Source: Bradyrhizobium tropiciagri
Lineage (GTDB): Bacteria > Pseudomonadota > Alphaproteobacteria > Rhizobiales > Xanthobacteraceae
DNA length: 64,000 nt
NCBI RefSeq assembly: GCF_018130545.1
Contig: NZ_JAFCKF010000004.1
Location: 124,001 to 188,000, forward strand
Direction: 5' to 3'
Part shown: in pieces, positions 27,124 to 35,543 of the stretch
Layout of the letters: the number at the start of each line of letters is the position of its first letter
How positions within the stretch are numbered: position 1 is the first letter of the stretch
Notes under the pieces: generated by a model
Told to the model about the DNA's origin: nothing
The model's database searches: none
What the model saw: the letters and a program-made list of their open reading frames with translations, nothing else
Program-made: the position numbers and the translations under genes

Positions 27124-27981
27124 TCAGGCGCGGCCGCCGGTGAGGTCATGCTTGTTGAAGAAGCGTACGTCGATATTGCGGCCTTCGGGCGGCGGCGAGG
27201 CGAGGCGCGACTTGAAGAAGGCGCGCTCGCCGGGATTGAGCACCGGCTGTTCCAGCACCGCATTCCAGGCGTAGATCTCTGCGCCCTTGGCGTCTCGGAC
27301 CGAGAAGCGTAGCCGCGGCAGTTCGACCGGCTTCCTGGTCTGGCCGACGATTGCACCCTCGATCACCAGCACCGGCTTGCCGTCGACGGTCTCGTTGGTG
27401 ATCTTGAGGTCCTTGAAGGCGAGCCCGCGCAGATTCACGTCGAGCCCGACCATCCTGTAGAACAGCGCGGTCTGCGGCAGCAGCCGCACCACGTCGTTGC
27501 GCCAGACGAACAGCGCGACGATCAGCGCGGCCATCGCCGCACAGGTGGTCGGCAGGGCGCCGATGACAGGCATGAACGGAATCCGCGGCAGCGAGGGCAG
27601 CCGGAACAGGCGGGGAAGGCGGAAGCGGCGCCGGGTTCCGACCGGCTCCTCGCCGTCGGCATGGGCAGCGGCATCCGCCGCGGCGACCGCCGGCCAGTCC
27701 GTGGCGGTATCGGTCCCCTCGGGCAAATCGGCCGAAATCGAGGGACTGTCGACCATCGGGGTGTCGTCAGCCTCCGCGCTGCCCATCGCCTCCCATTCGG
27801 CGGCAAGATCAGAGCCTGCGGCCTCATAGGCCAGGGTCGGCGCGGTCGCCCCGATCGCATCCTCCGGCCGGGCCAGCCAGACCTCTCGGCAGCGGGAACA
27901 ACGGACGGAGCGTCCGGCCTCCCCCAGGGTGGCCGGATTGATGGCATAGGATGTTGTACAATGCGGGCAAACGATATGCAT
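27124..27981 (-). CDS. MJ0042 zinc-ribbon membrane protein with DUF3426-like domain
   Basis: A 285-residue protein. Residues 1-36 form a zinc ribbon (CPHCTTSYAINP, then CSRCREVW). An acidic linker follows, then a transmembrane helix (about residues 145-163), and a C-terminal extracytoplasmic domain ending RNIDVRFFNKHDL, which fits DUF3426. Open frame continues upstream but the zinc ribbon defines the start at 27981. It is divergent from ftsE, a conserved Rhizobiales pairing. Function is unknown. Confidence 0.8.
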   Translation of the reverse strand: MHIVCPHCTTSYAINPATLGEAGRSVRCSRCREVWLARPEDAIGATAPTLAYEAAGSDLAAEWEAMGSAEADDTPMVDSPSISADLPEGTDTATDWPAVAAADAAAHADGEEPVGTRRRFRLPRLFRLPSLPRIPFMPVIGALPTTCAAMAALIVALFVWRNDVVRLLPQTALFYRMVGLDVNLRGLAFKDLKITNETVDGKPVLVIEGAIVGQTRKPVELPRLRFSVRDAKGAEIYAWNAVLEQPVLNPGERAFFKSRLASPPPEGRNIDVRFFNKHDLTGGRA

Positions 27982-28157
27982 GGAGCCGAATCTCCACCGT
28001 GTGGTATGCCCGGATGCTACTGAGCGACCGTTAACGAATCGGAAACCATAACCGTCGCACAAGCTTTCTGTGCGGTTCGCGGCCGCTCGGCGGGGTGTTC
28101 GGGCCGCCGTCAGTGTTGGGTATTGGGCCACAGGCCCTCTCGAACGGAGCTAGCGCA

Positions 28158-28817
28158 TTGGTTCGGTTCGAAAATGTCGGTCTGCGCTACGGGCTCGGCC
28201 CGGAGATTTTGCGCGACCTCTCGTTCATGATTCCGGCGCACTCGTTCCAGTTCCTCACCGGGCCGTCCGGCGCCGGCAAGACCTCGCTGCTGCGGCTGTT
28301 GTTCCTGTCGCTGCGACCGACCCGCGGGCTGGTCAATCTGTTCGGCAAGGACGTCTCCCTGCTCAACAAGGACCAGGTCGCCGACCTGCGCAAGCGGATC
28401 GGCATCGTGTTGCAGGACTTCCGGCTGCTCGACCACATGACCACCTACGAGAACGTCGCGCTGCCGTTCCGGGTGATGGGCCGCGAGGAATCCAGCTATC
28501 GCCGCGAGGTGATCGATCTGTTGAAGTGGGTCGGCCTCGGCGAGCGTATGGATGCGCTGCCGCCGATCCTGTCGGGCGGCGAGAAGCAGCGCGCGGCGAT
28601 CGCGCGCGCCGTGATCTCGCGGCCGCAATTGCTGCTGGCCGACGAGCCGACCGGCAGCGTCGATCCGACGCTCGGGCGCCGCCTGCTACGGCTGTTCATC
28701 GAGCTCAACAAATCGGGTACCGCTGTAATCATCGCGACCCACGACATCACGCTGATGGATCAATACGAGGCGCGGCGGCTGGTGCTGCATCAGGGACGGC
28801 TGCACATCTATGAGTAG
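28158..28817 (+). CDS. ftsE: Cell division ATP-binding protein FtsE
   Basis: ABC ATPase that, with FtsX, activates periplasmic cell-wall hydrolases at the septum. 219 residues: Walker A GPSGAGKTSLL, Q-loop VLQDFRLLDHMT, signature LSGGEKQRAAIARA, Walker B LLLADEPTGSVDP and H-loop ATHD. The start is TTG (MVRFENVGLRYG), preceded by CGGAG. Open frame extends further upstream but would add a non-family N terminus. It overlaps ftsX by eight bases. Confidence 0.92.
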   Translation: MVRFENVGLRYGLGPEILRDLSFMIPAHSFQFLTGPSGAGKTSLLRLLFLSLRPTRGLVNLFGKDVSLLNKDQVADLRKRIGIVLQDFRLLDHMTTYENVALPFRVMGREESSYRREVIDLLKWVGLGERMDALPPILSGGEKQRAAIARAVISRPQLLLADEPTGSVDPTLGRRLLRLFIELNKSGTAVIIATHDITLMDQYEARRLVLHQGRLHIYE

Positions 28818-29781
28818 GAGCGGCGACGAGAAAGTGTCGTTGGTCGATCTCGGGCGTGAACGCCCGCAGGTCCCGGCCACCGCGCGCAATATGTCGCCGA
28901 TCGTGCCGCGCGCCTCGATCTCCGGCCGCGCGCTGGTCGCGGTGGTCGCGATCATGACCTTCCTTGCCTCGCTGACGACGGGCACTGTGCTTTTGGTCAG
29001 CGCCTCGGCCGCCGAATGGCAGTCGGAAGTCTCGAGCGAGATCACCGTCCAGGTGCGTCCGTCACCCGGCCGCGACCTCGATCGCGACGCGCAGGCCGCA
29101 GTGGATGCGGTGCGGGCGCAGTCCGGCATTCTCGAGGTCCGGCCGTTCAGCAAGGAGGAATCCGCAAAGCTGCTGGAGCCGTGGCTCGGCAGCGGGCTGT
29201 CGATCGATGATCTGCCGGTGCCGCGCGTCATCGTGGCGCGGGTGCAGCCCGGCACCACGCTCGATCTCGCGGCGCTACGCGCGCGCCTGACGCAGGCGGC
29301 GCCGACCGCAAGCGTCGACGATCACCGCGCCTGGATCGAACGCATGCGCTCGATGACCGGCGCCACCGTGTTTGCCGGCGTCGGCATCCTGATCCTCGTC
29401 ATCATAGCCACCATCATCTCGGTGTCGTTCGCGACCCGCGGCGCGATGGCTTCCAACCGCCCGATCGTCGAGGTGCTGCATTTCGTCGGCGCCGGCGACA
29501 GCTTTATCGCCAACCGCTTCCTGCGCCATTTCCTCCGGCTCGGCCTTGAGGGCGGATTGATCGGCGGCGGCGCGGCGATGCTGGCGTTCGGCTTCTCCGA
29601 GTCGATCGCCAACTGGTTCTCCGGCACGCCGGTGGGCGACCAGTTCGCGGCACTGCTGGGCACGTTCTCGCTGCGTCCGTCCGGCTATCTGGTGCTGGCG
29701 ATGCAGGCGGTGCTGATCGCGGCGATCACCGCATGGGCATCGCGGCGTACCCTGTTCGCCACGCTCGACGACATCGATTGA
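28810..29781 (+). CDS. ftsX: Cell division protein FtsX
   Basis: The four-helix membrane partner of FtsE (323 residues). A cytoplasmic N-terminal tail precedes the first helix (about 39-60), an extracytoplasmic domain follows (ITVQVRPSPGRDL, PFSKEESAKLLEPWLG), then three helices with IVEVLHFVGAGDSFIANRFLRH, the conserved cytoplasmic loop. The start overlaps ftsE. Hairpins lie after the stop. Confidence 0.92.
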   Translation: MSRSGDEKVSLVDLGRERPQVPATARNMSPIVPRASISGRALVAVVAIMTFLASLTTGTVLLVSASAAEWQSEVSSEITVQVRPSPGRDLDRDAQAAVDAVRAQSGILEVRPFSKEESAKLLEPWLGSGLSIDDLPVPRVIVARVQPGTTLDLAALRARLTQAAPTASVDDHRAWIERMRSMTGATVFAGVGILILVIIATIISVSFATRGAMASNRPIVEVLHFVGAGDSFIANRFLRHFLRLGLEGGLIGGGAAMLAFGFSESIANWFSGTPVGDQFAALLGTFSLRPSGYLVLAMQAVLIAAITAWASRRTLFATLDDID

Positions 29782-29846
29782 CGGCTTGCGATAGCGCAAT
29801 CATGGGGCCGATTTCGTGATCGCGTTTGGTCGCCCGAGTGTGATTT

Positions 29847-29898
29847 CGCGTGCATACACGCGACCTTGGCCCGGCAAAACCGGTTTCCACTTTGCCGG
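29847..29898. repeat. Hairpins between ftsX and the YdcF-family gene
   Basis: Two perfect stems occur: CGCGTG/CACGCG (29847-29862, loop CATA) and CCGGCAAA/TTTGCCGG (29871-29898). The second is followed by TTCATGCTCTAAAAT, similar to the edge of the 26662 element, so it is likely a diverged member of that family. Confidence 0.5.
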
Positions 29899-29940
29899 TT
29901 CATGCTCTAAAATCCCCGGGGGGAAGGACGACCGCATCAC

Positions 29941-30651
29941 ATGAGTTTGCAGCCCGACGATACGTCGCCGAATGGCCATGCCGCGCGCCCGCGTGGCTGG
30001 CTGCGCGCTGCTATCGTCGCGCCGCTGGCGCTGGTGTTTGTCGCCGCCGCGGTCGGCTTCATCGGATTCCTGTCGCAACTGCGCGGCGTCGAGACCGATC
30101 CGCCGCACAATGCCGACGGGATCGTGGTGCTGACCGGCGGCTCGTCGCGGGTGTCGGATGCGATGGAACTGCTGGCCGCGGGCTACGGCAAGCGTCTGTT
30201 GATCTCGGGCGTGCACCCGACCAACGATGCCGGCGACATTTCCCGTTCGGTGCCCGACAGCCGGGGGCTGATGAGCTGCTGCGTCGATCTCGACCGCTCG
30301 GCGGTCAATACCCGCAGCAATGCGGCGGAGACGCGGCGCTGGGCGCGCGAGCGCGGCTTCAAGTCGCTGATCGTGGTGACCTCGAACTACCACATGCCCA
30401 GGGCGATCGTGGAACTGTCACATGCGATGCCGGAGATCACGCTGATCCCGTTCGCGGTGGTCGGTGATAAATGGCGCGACGAGCCGTGGTGGACGAGTGG
30501 CGGAACCTTCCGTCTCTTGCTATCGGAATACGCCAAATATGTCGCCGCGGAGGTCCGGGTGCGGCTGGCCGATATCGGCCTCGACCTGACTTCGGATCTT
30601 GCCGAGCCGGCAGCCGCGCCCCGCCGCCCGGCAACGGCGCAGGCGAATTAG
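29941..30651 (+). CDS. YdcF family protein (DUF218)
   Basis: A 236-residue protein with one transmembrane helix (about 21-45) and a DUF218 domain: NADGIVVLTGGSSRVSDAMELL, LLISGVHPTND, SAVNTRSNAAETRRWARERG and VVTSNYHMPRAIVELS. The family includes E. coli YdcF and SanA, linked to envelope integrity; the reaction is unknown. It lies between ftsX and plsC and ends 13 bases before the latter. Confidence 0.85.
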   Translation: MSLQPDDTSPNGHAARPRGWLRAAIVAPLALVFVAAAVGFIGFLSQLRGVETDPPHNADGIVVLTGGSSRVSDAMELLAAGYGKRLLISGVHPTNDAGDISRSVPDSRGLMSCCVDLDRSAVNTRSNAAETRRWARERGFKSLIVVTSNYHMPRAIVELSHAMPEITLIPFAVVGDKWRDEPWWTSGGTFRLLLSEYAKYVAAEVRVRLADIGLDLTSDLAEPAAAPRRPATAQAN

Positions 30652-30664
30652 CACTGGGACCGAG

Positions 30665-31435
30665 ATGATCTTCCTGCGCTCGCTGATCTTCAACGTGCTG
30701 TTCTATCTGGTGCTGGTGGTGCTCTGCATCGTCGCGCTGCCGACACTGCTGCTGCCGCGCGGCGCCCTGATGGCGCTGGAAGCCGCGTGGGCCCACACCA
30801 GCCTGTTCCTGATGCGCGTGATCTGCAACATCAGGATCGAGTTCCGCGGCGTCGAGAAGATTCCGGCGGGACCGCTGGTGGTCGCCTCGAAGCATCAGTC
30901 GTTCTGGGAGACCTTCGCGCTGGTGCGCTTCTTCGAGCATCCGCTGTTCATCCTCAAGCGCGAGCTGATGATGATCCCGGTGTTCGGCTGGTATTTGAAG
31001 AAGGCCGGCATGATCTCGGTCGAGCGCGGCGGCGGCCCGCGCTCGCTGATCAAGACGCTGAAGGCCGCGGCCGCCGAGGTGAAGCGCGGCCGGCAGCTCG
31101 TGATCTTCCCCGAGGGCACCCGCACCGCGCCCGGCGCGGTGCCGAACTACAAGGCCGGGGTCGCCCAGATCTATGCCGAGAGCGGCGTGCCGTGCCTGCC
31201 GATCGCGCTCAATTCCGGCCTGTTCTGGCCGCGCCGTACCTTCATGCGCTATCCCGGCACGCTGGTGGTCGAATTCCTCGATCCGCTGCCGCCGGGCTTG
31301 CCGCGCGACGAGTTCATGACCCGCCTGCGCGACCAGATCGAAACCGCCACCACCCGCATCGTCGACGCCGGCCGCGCCGAGCAGGCGAAGTCGTTCGGCG
31401 GTGTGCCGGGATCGAAGGGGGAGGCGTCGACTTGA
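30665..31435 (+). CDS. plsC: 1-acyl-sn-glycerol-3-phosphate acyltransferase
   Basis: Acylates lysophosphatidic acid in phospholipid synthesis. 256 residues, with an N-terminal membrane segment, the acyltransferase block SKHQSFWETFAL (HX4E in place of the usual HX4D), KRELMMIPVFGWYLKK, IFPEGTRTAPG and CLPIALNSGLFWPRR. The HX4E change is common in alphaproteobacterial homologues. Last gene of the ftsE-ftsX-ydcF-plsC run. Confidence 0.92.
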   Translation: MIFLRSLIFNVLFYLVLVVLCIVALPTLLLPRGALMALEAAWAHTSLFLMRVICNIRIEFRGVEKIPAGPLVVASKHQSFWETFALVRFFEHPLFILKRELMMIPVFGWYLKKAGMISVERGGGPRSLIKTLKAAAAEVKRGRQLVIFPEGTRTAPGAVPNYKAGVAQIYAESGVPCLPIALNSGLFWPRRTFMRYPGTLVVEFLDPLPPGLPRDEFMTRLRDQIETATTRIVDAGRAEQAKSFGGVPGSKGEAST

Positions 31436-31463
31436 CGCCGTCCTGGCGTGATTCCCGCGAAGA

Positions 31464-32819
31464 CTAGTGAACGATGCTGGTTGCGGATCGCGCGCTGCTA
31501 CGTGTTGACGAGGACAGGACGATCCAAAGCGCGAGGGCAACGACAACGACCACCACCAACGGGCTGGCTGCAGCCAGGAAAAGTTGCTGTCCGGTGAGAT
31601 GCGACAGCAGAAGGCCACCGATATACGGGCCCGCAATCGAGCCAATCTTGTTGATACCGATTGCCCAACCCACGCCGTTGGCTCTCACGTTCGTTGGGTA
31701 AAGAGAACCGACGACACCGTGGAGGCAGGTCTGCCCGCCGAACGCAAAGAAGCCGGCGAAAAAACTCGCGGGTAGCAGCAACTCGGCGCTGTTGCCCAAA
31801 GAGCCAAGAGTGGCCACTGCGGGAAAGCCAAGAACGCCCATTCCTGCGACCGCGAGGATACCAAGGCGATCAGCAATCCAGCCCGCGACAATCCCTCCGA
31901 CGGCGCTGCCGGCAAAGAGCAGCGCCGTTGCCACAGCCGCTGCACTCTGCGAAAGCCCCACCGACTGGGCTGCGACCGGCATCCAGCTAACCAGGGAGAA
32001 GACGGTCATAGCGCTGGCAATGTAGACGATCCATAGCAAAGGGGTCGCAACCATGAGCGGACCGCGAAACAGATCGGAAAATTGTGCGCGTGGAACATCT
32101 GCCGGGACGTCGGGTATCAACTCACTCGTTGAATCCAGCTTGAGGTCCGGCCTGACATAGTTGGCAACCATGATCGCTTCACGCCGGCGTTCGGGACGCG
32201 AGGCGAGGTAGGCGAGCGATTCCGGCAGCAGCAAGAATGCGCAGGTGCAGAGCAGCGAAAGCGCTCCACCGATGAAGAACATCGTTTGCCAGCCGAGCGC
32301 GCCAACGACGTAGGCCGCCGACAAGCCCGCAGCGATGCCGCCAATGGAGTAGCCGGCGAAAATGACGCCGACCGCGGTGATCCGATATGCCTTTGGGGTG
32401 AATTCGGATGTGAGTGCGACGGCGTTCGGCACCGCGCCTCCCAGGCCGATCGTCGCAAGGAAGCGAAGCGCAAGCAGCGATTCCTCGGACCGGGCAAATC
32501 CAGTCGCTGCGGTCAGCACGCTAAAGCCGAGCGCGCCGATGATCATGGCTTGCTTGCGACCGTATCGGTCGCCGACCCACCCAAACAGGATGGAACCCAC
32601 CAGCAAGCCAAAAAGACCCGCACTGAATATCAAGCCCATGGCCTGGGGTGTGAGACTCCACTGCTTGATCAGGACCGGCGCCGCAAATGAAAGGGCGGCC
32701 ACATCGTAGGAATCGCAAACCATCAACAGGAAGCATAGTCCGATGATTGTCAGCAGCGGCCGTTCGAACGGCACTCCCTCGACAATGGTGGAAATCGCAT
32801 GCTTGTTCGAGGTGTCCAT
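31464..32819 (-). CDS. MFS transporter, aromatic-acid:H+ symporter type
   Basis: A 451-residue twelve-helix transporter. It has GWVGDRYGRKQAMIIG between helices 2 and 3, and acidic residues in helix 1 (LMVCDSYDVAALSFAAPVL), as in AAHS-family carriers for benzoate-like acids. AGGAGG precedes the ATG. It lies 98 bases downstream of the FAD oxidoreductase on the same strand, so they are likely co-transcribed: uptake plus oxidation of one compound. Base composition is visibly more AT-rich than the flanking genes. Confidence 0.85.
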   Translation of the reverse strand: MDTSNKHAISTIVEGVPFERPLLTIIGLCFLLMVCDSYDVAALSFAAPVLIKQWSLTPQAMGLIFSAGLFGLLVGSILFGWVGDRYGRKQAMIIGALGFSVLTAATGFARSEESLLALRFLATIGLGGAVPNAVALTSEFTPKAYRITAVGVIFAGYSIGGIAAGLSAAYVVGALGWQTMFFIGGALSLLCTCAFLLLPESLAYLASRPERRREAIMVANYVRPDLKLDSTSELIPDVPADVPRAQFSDLFRGPLMVATPLLWIVYIASAMTVFSLVSWMPVAAQSVGLSQSAAAVATALLFAGSAVGGIVAGWIADRLGILAVAGMGVLGFPAVATLGSLGNSAELLLPASFFAGFFAFGGQTCLHGVVGSLYPTNVRANGVGWAIGINKIGSIAGPYIGGLLLSHLTGQQLFLAAASPLVVVVVVALALWIVLSSSTRSSARSATSIVH

Positions 32820-32917
32820 GATTGTTTCCTCCTCCAGTTTGCCGATCTTTCAAGATCGATCTTTGCTGCGCGCTCGAAGACGTCGCGCCGTTGTGAACGA
32901 AATCCGTGTTGCGCTAG

Positions 32918-34366
32918 CTATTGAGGTTGGCGACCAGCCAGAACTGAAGGGCGCCCGGTTTCACGGGCGCGCAGATGGGCCCCTTGCTCTGACAATTGCT
33001 TTTGCAGGAGATTGACGGGGATCTCGCTTGGATCGCAGTTCGCCTGCGCCGCAAGGCCTGCCGCAACACCGGCCGCATGCCCGGTCAGCCAGCATTGCGG
33101 TATTTCGCGCATGAAGGTGTGTGATGAAGCGTCCGCAGATAAATGTCGGCCGGCGACCAGCAATCCAGGCATTGAACGGGGCAGCAGACTTCCGTAGGGC
33201 ACGGAAACACTCGGCCACTTTGGTCCGAGGCTGGGGCTGACGCCGATCTCATCGGCGTGCACGCGTCCGGCCTGCCAATCTTCTCGCGTCAATATCTGAC
33301 GCCCTAGGAGACGACGTGTCTGGCGGACTCCGACCTGTGGTGCCGTCAACATGATCCAGGCGTCCTTGAAGCCCGGCGCATGTTCTCGATAATATTCCAG
33401 CAACTCCGTCATCTTGTCTCGCGAGCGCAGTTCGACCTCGGTGAGATCCTGCACGTCGAGGCCGCTGTAGCCCGCCCACCGCGGGCCCATGAACACGGCA
33501 ATGTCGTTCCGCCATCCGGCGATCGGCCATTCAAAAAGCCCCAATTGTTTCCGGGCCCGGTCAGAGAATTCCTCATATTCAGGCGATCGTCGGAAGCGAA
33601 GCCATGACTCACAATCGACACCACCCCAAAGCCAGGACGTATTGATGCATTGATGGATGCTGCTGGCCTCCACATCGCCGGCCGAAGCTTCGCCCGCACT
33701 GGCAAAGACGTCGCCATCGCCGGTGGTGTCCACAACGACTCGGGACGTTACGGCGAAGCGGCCGCTCTTGGATTCAAAGATGACGCCACGCAGCCGGCCA
33801 TTGTCGACGACCGCGGATGAGGCCCAGGCGTGGAAGAGAACCTGCGCGCCGGATTCGCGGACGGCAGCGAGCGATACCGCCTTGAGCGCTTCGGGGTCGA
33901 TCATTGGCGCCCAGGTCACCGTATCGTGGAACGCCGAAAAACGAGGCTTCCAGATCGCGACATCGTCGGCGTTATGGGAGCCCCATGTGGCGCGATCCGG
34001 GCCCAACTTTGCGTGCGATGGGAGGCGGTCGACGAGTTCCGCACCCAGCCCTTGGATGACGAGATTGCCGTTCCAATCCGTCATGCGGTCGATCCAGATC
34101 ACCAGCCCGCCAGTCGAGAGCCCACCGAGGTGATTGTAGCGTTCGACCAGCAGGACGCGTGCACCCATGCGTCCAGCCGCGATGGCGGCGGTGGTTCCGG
34201 CAGGACCGCCACCGACAACCAGAACATCCACGTCGTGCATGATGGGGACCTCACGCGCCGGTTCGTGCAACGAACCGAGCGGCCTCCGCACGACGCGCCT
34301 GCGGCCCTTCGTGACCTCTTCTTCGTAGATGACCTGGGAATCGAACGTGCCCACGGCGTCCTCCAT
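32918..34366 (-). CDS. FAD-dependent oxidoreductase (FAD_oxidored family)
   Basis: A 482-residue flavoprotein. Dinucleotide-binding motif DVLVVGGGPAGTTAAIAAGRMGA (about residues 45-68), then LLVERYNHLGGLSTGG, the second-strand region VVDTTGDGDVFASAG, and C-terminal LLVAGRHLSADASSHTFMR with GHAAGVAAGLA. These fit the FAD-dependent oxidoreductase family seen in catabolic operons. The start at 34366 is a choice; a TTG five codons earlier and an ATG at 34240 exist. It is divergent from a LysR gene and followed by an MFS transporter. The substrate is unknown. Confidence 0.82.
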   Translation of the reverse strand: MEDAVGTFDSQVIYEEEVTKGRRRVVRRPLGSLHEPAREVPIMHDVDVLVVGGGPAGTTAAIAAGRMGARVLLVERYNHLGGLSTGGLVIWIDRMTDWNGNLVIQGLGAELVDRLPSHAKLGPDRATWGSHNADDVAIWKPRFSAFHDTVTWAPMIDPEALKAVSLAAVRESGAQVLFHAWASSAVVDNGRLRGVIFESKSGRFAVTSRVVVDTTGDGDVFASAGEASAGDVEASSIHQCINTSWLWGGVDCESWLRFRRSPEYEEFSDRARKQLGLFEWPIAGWRNDIAVFMGPRWAGYSGLDVQDLTEVELRSRDKMTELLEYYREHAPGFKDAWIMLTAPQVGVRQTRRLLGRQILTREDWQAGRVHADEIGVSPSLGPKWPSVSVPYGSLLPRSMPGLLVAGRHLSADASSHTFMREIPQCWLTGHAAGVAAGLAAQANCDPSEIPVNLLQKQLSEQGAHLRARETGRPSVLAGRQPQ

Positions 34367-34450
34367 CGTCGGGCTTTGCAAGTGCAGAGCCCACGCGTTG
34401 TGTTCTTAGTTCGTTCAGGAGGCTGTAGGGCGACACCGAGAATAGCACCA

Positions 34451-34486
34451 ATGCCGTTTTATGCCTATCATATGCCCTGGAGGCAT
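34451..34486. promoter_or_regulatory. Phased ATGCC/GGCAT motifs in the LysR-oxidoreductase intergenic region
   Basis: ATGCC occurs at 34451, 34461 and 34472 and its complement GGCAT at 34482, spacing about one helical turn (10-11 bases). ATGCCT and AGGCAT also form an inverted pair. The array lies just before the LysR start (34496), next to its GGAGG, so it is a plausible LysR-binding and autoregulatory site. Confidence 0.5.
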
Positions 34487-34495
34487 AGGTTGATC

Positions 34496-35470
34496 ATGAC
34501 GGGTCGTCGGAAGAACCAAGCGTCGTCGCTAAACCTGATGGAGGTTGGAGACCTTGCCGGAGAACGCCGGCGGCTGAGTTTGAGACAGATCGAAGTATTT
34601 CGAGCTGTCATGCTTTCCGGTTCGCTGAACGGTGCGGCGAATGTGCTCCACGTCGCGCAGCCTAGTCTTTCGCGCGTGGTCAAGCGAACGGAAGATGTTC
34701 TCAATTTCAAATTGTTCGAGCGGGTCAGAGGCCGTTTGATCCCGACCAAAGAGGCGGGAGCGCTTCTTACCCTGGTCAATCGTGTCTATCGGCAGCTGGA
34801 TGAGCTAGGTGACGCCGTCGACAAAATGACGATGGGCGAAGGAAGCGTCTTCAAGCTCGGATGCACGGGTAGTCCGGGACGATGCCTGGTGCCGCGCGTG
34901 GTCGCGGCGATGCGAACGGCTCTGCCAAAACTCAACTTTCAAGTCGACGTTCTCCTGTTCGAGCAGATCATCGACTATCTGTTGTTTCAGCGTGGCGAAT
35001 GCGTCGTCTCGGTATTTCCCATCCGCCATCCCCTCGTGGAGTCGCGGTCCGTCCGAACCGGCCGACTGGTCGCGCTCATTCCAAAGACGCACCCTCTCGC
35101 CAAACGCAGACAAGTGACGGTCCAGCAGCTGGCAAAAGAGCCTCTAATCTCTTTCGACCCGATGACGCCACACGGAGCGGCTGTCTCGCAAATGTTCGAG
35201 TCTACGGGACACGAACCGCAGATTTGCGTCTTGATAAGACACATAGAGACCGCTGTGAGCCTGGTCGCTAACGGAGTGGGTATCGCAATTGTTGATGAGT
35301 TCTCGGTGGCCGATGAATGGGACATGCCGCTTGCGGTGGTGCCGCTTGCCAACAGCCTCCCGCTGCACATTTATCTCAGCTGGCACAAAGACGTCGTAAG
35401 ATCTCAGTATTTCAAGCGATTTGAGTCCTTGTGCGCAAAGGTTCCGTTGCAAGCGCATCGGAGCAAATGA
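34496..35470 (+). CDS. LysR-family transcriptional regulator
   Basis: A 324-residue LysR protein with a short N-terminal extension before the helix-turn-helix (LSLRQIEVFRAVMLSGSLNG, AANVLHVAQPSLSRVVKRTED). The ligand domain includes LGCTGSPGRCLVPRVVAAM and EPLISFDPMTPHGAAVSQMFE, which resembles regulators of amino-acid or opine use (GcvA/NocR-like). GGAGG lies 11 bases before the ATG at 34496; an ATG at 34538 is possible. It is divergent from the FAD oxidoreductase-MFS pair, which it probably controls. Confidence 0.85.
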   Translation: MTGRRKNQASSLNLMEVGDLAGERRRLSLRQIEVFRAVMLSGSLNGAANVLHVAQPSLSRVVKRTEDVLNFKLFERVRGRLIPTKEAGALLTLVNRVYRQLDELGDAVDKMTMGEGSVFKLGCTGSPGRCLVPRVVAAMRTALPKLNFQVDVLLFEQIIDYLLFQRGECVVSVFPIRHPLVESRSVRTGRLVALIPKTHPLAKRRQVTVQQLAKEPLISFDPMTPHGAAVSQMFESTGHEPQICVLIRHIETAVSLVANGVGIAIVDEFSVADEWDMPLAVVPLANSLPLHIYLSWHKDVVRSQYFKRFESLCAKVPLQAHRSK

Positions 35471-35496
35471 GCCGTCGCGAAGCGCAACTCCGCTCA

Positions 35497-35516
35497 CCTC
35501 TCCCAGCCGGGAGAGG
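35497..35516. terminator. Hairpin between convergent LysR and aldehyde dehydrogenase genes
   Basis: CCTCTCCC (35497-35504) and GGGAGAGG (35509-35516) form a perfect 8-bp stem with a four-base loop. There is no T-run, so it may be a bidirectional terminator or a repeat. A related hairpin is at 56948. Confidence 0.5.
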
Positions 35517-35543
35517 CAAGCGGATCGCGATCGGAGCGTGCTG

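Noticed and set aside
31464-35470. Mobile island
   Set aside because: No integrase, transposase, tRNA or direct repeats at the ends; only base composition suggests transfer.
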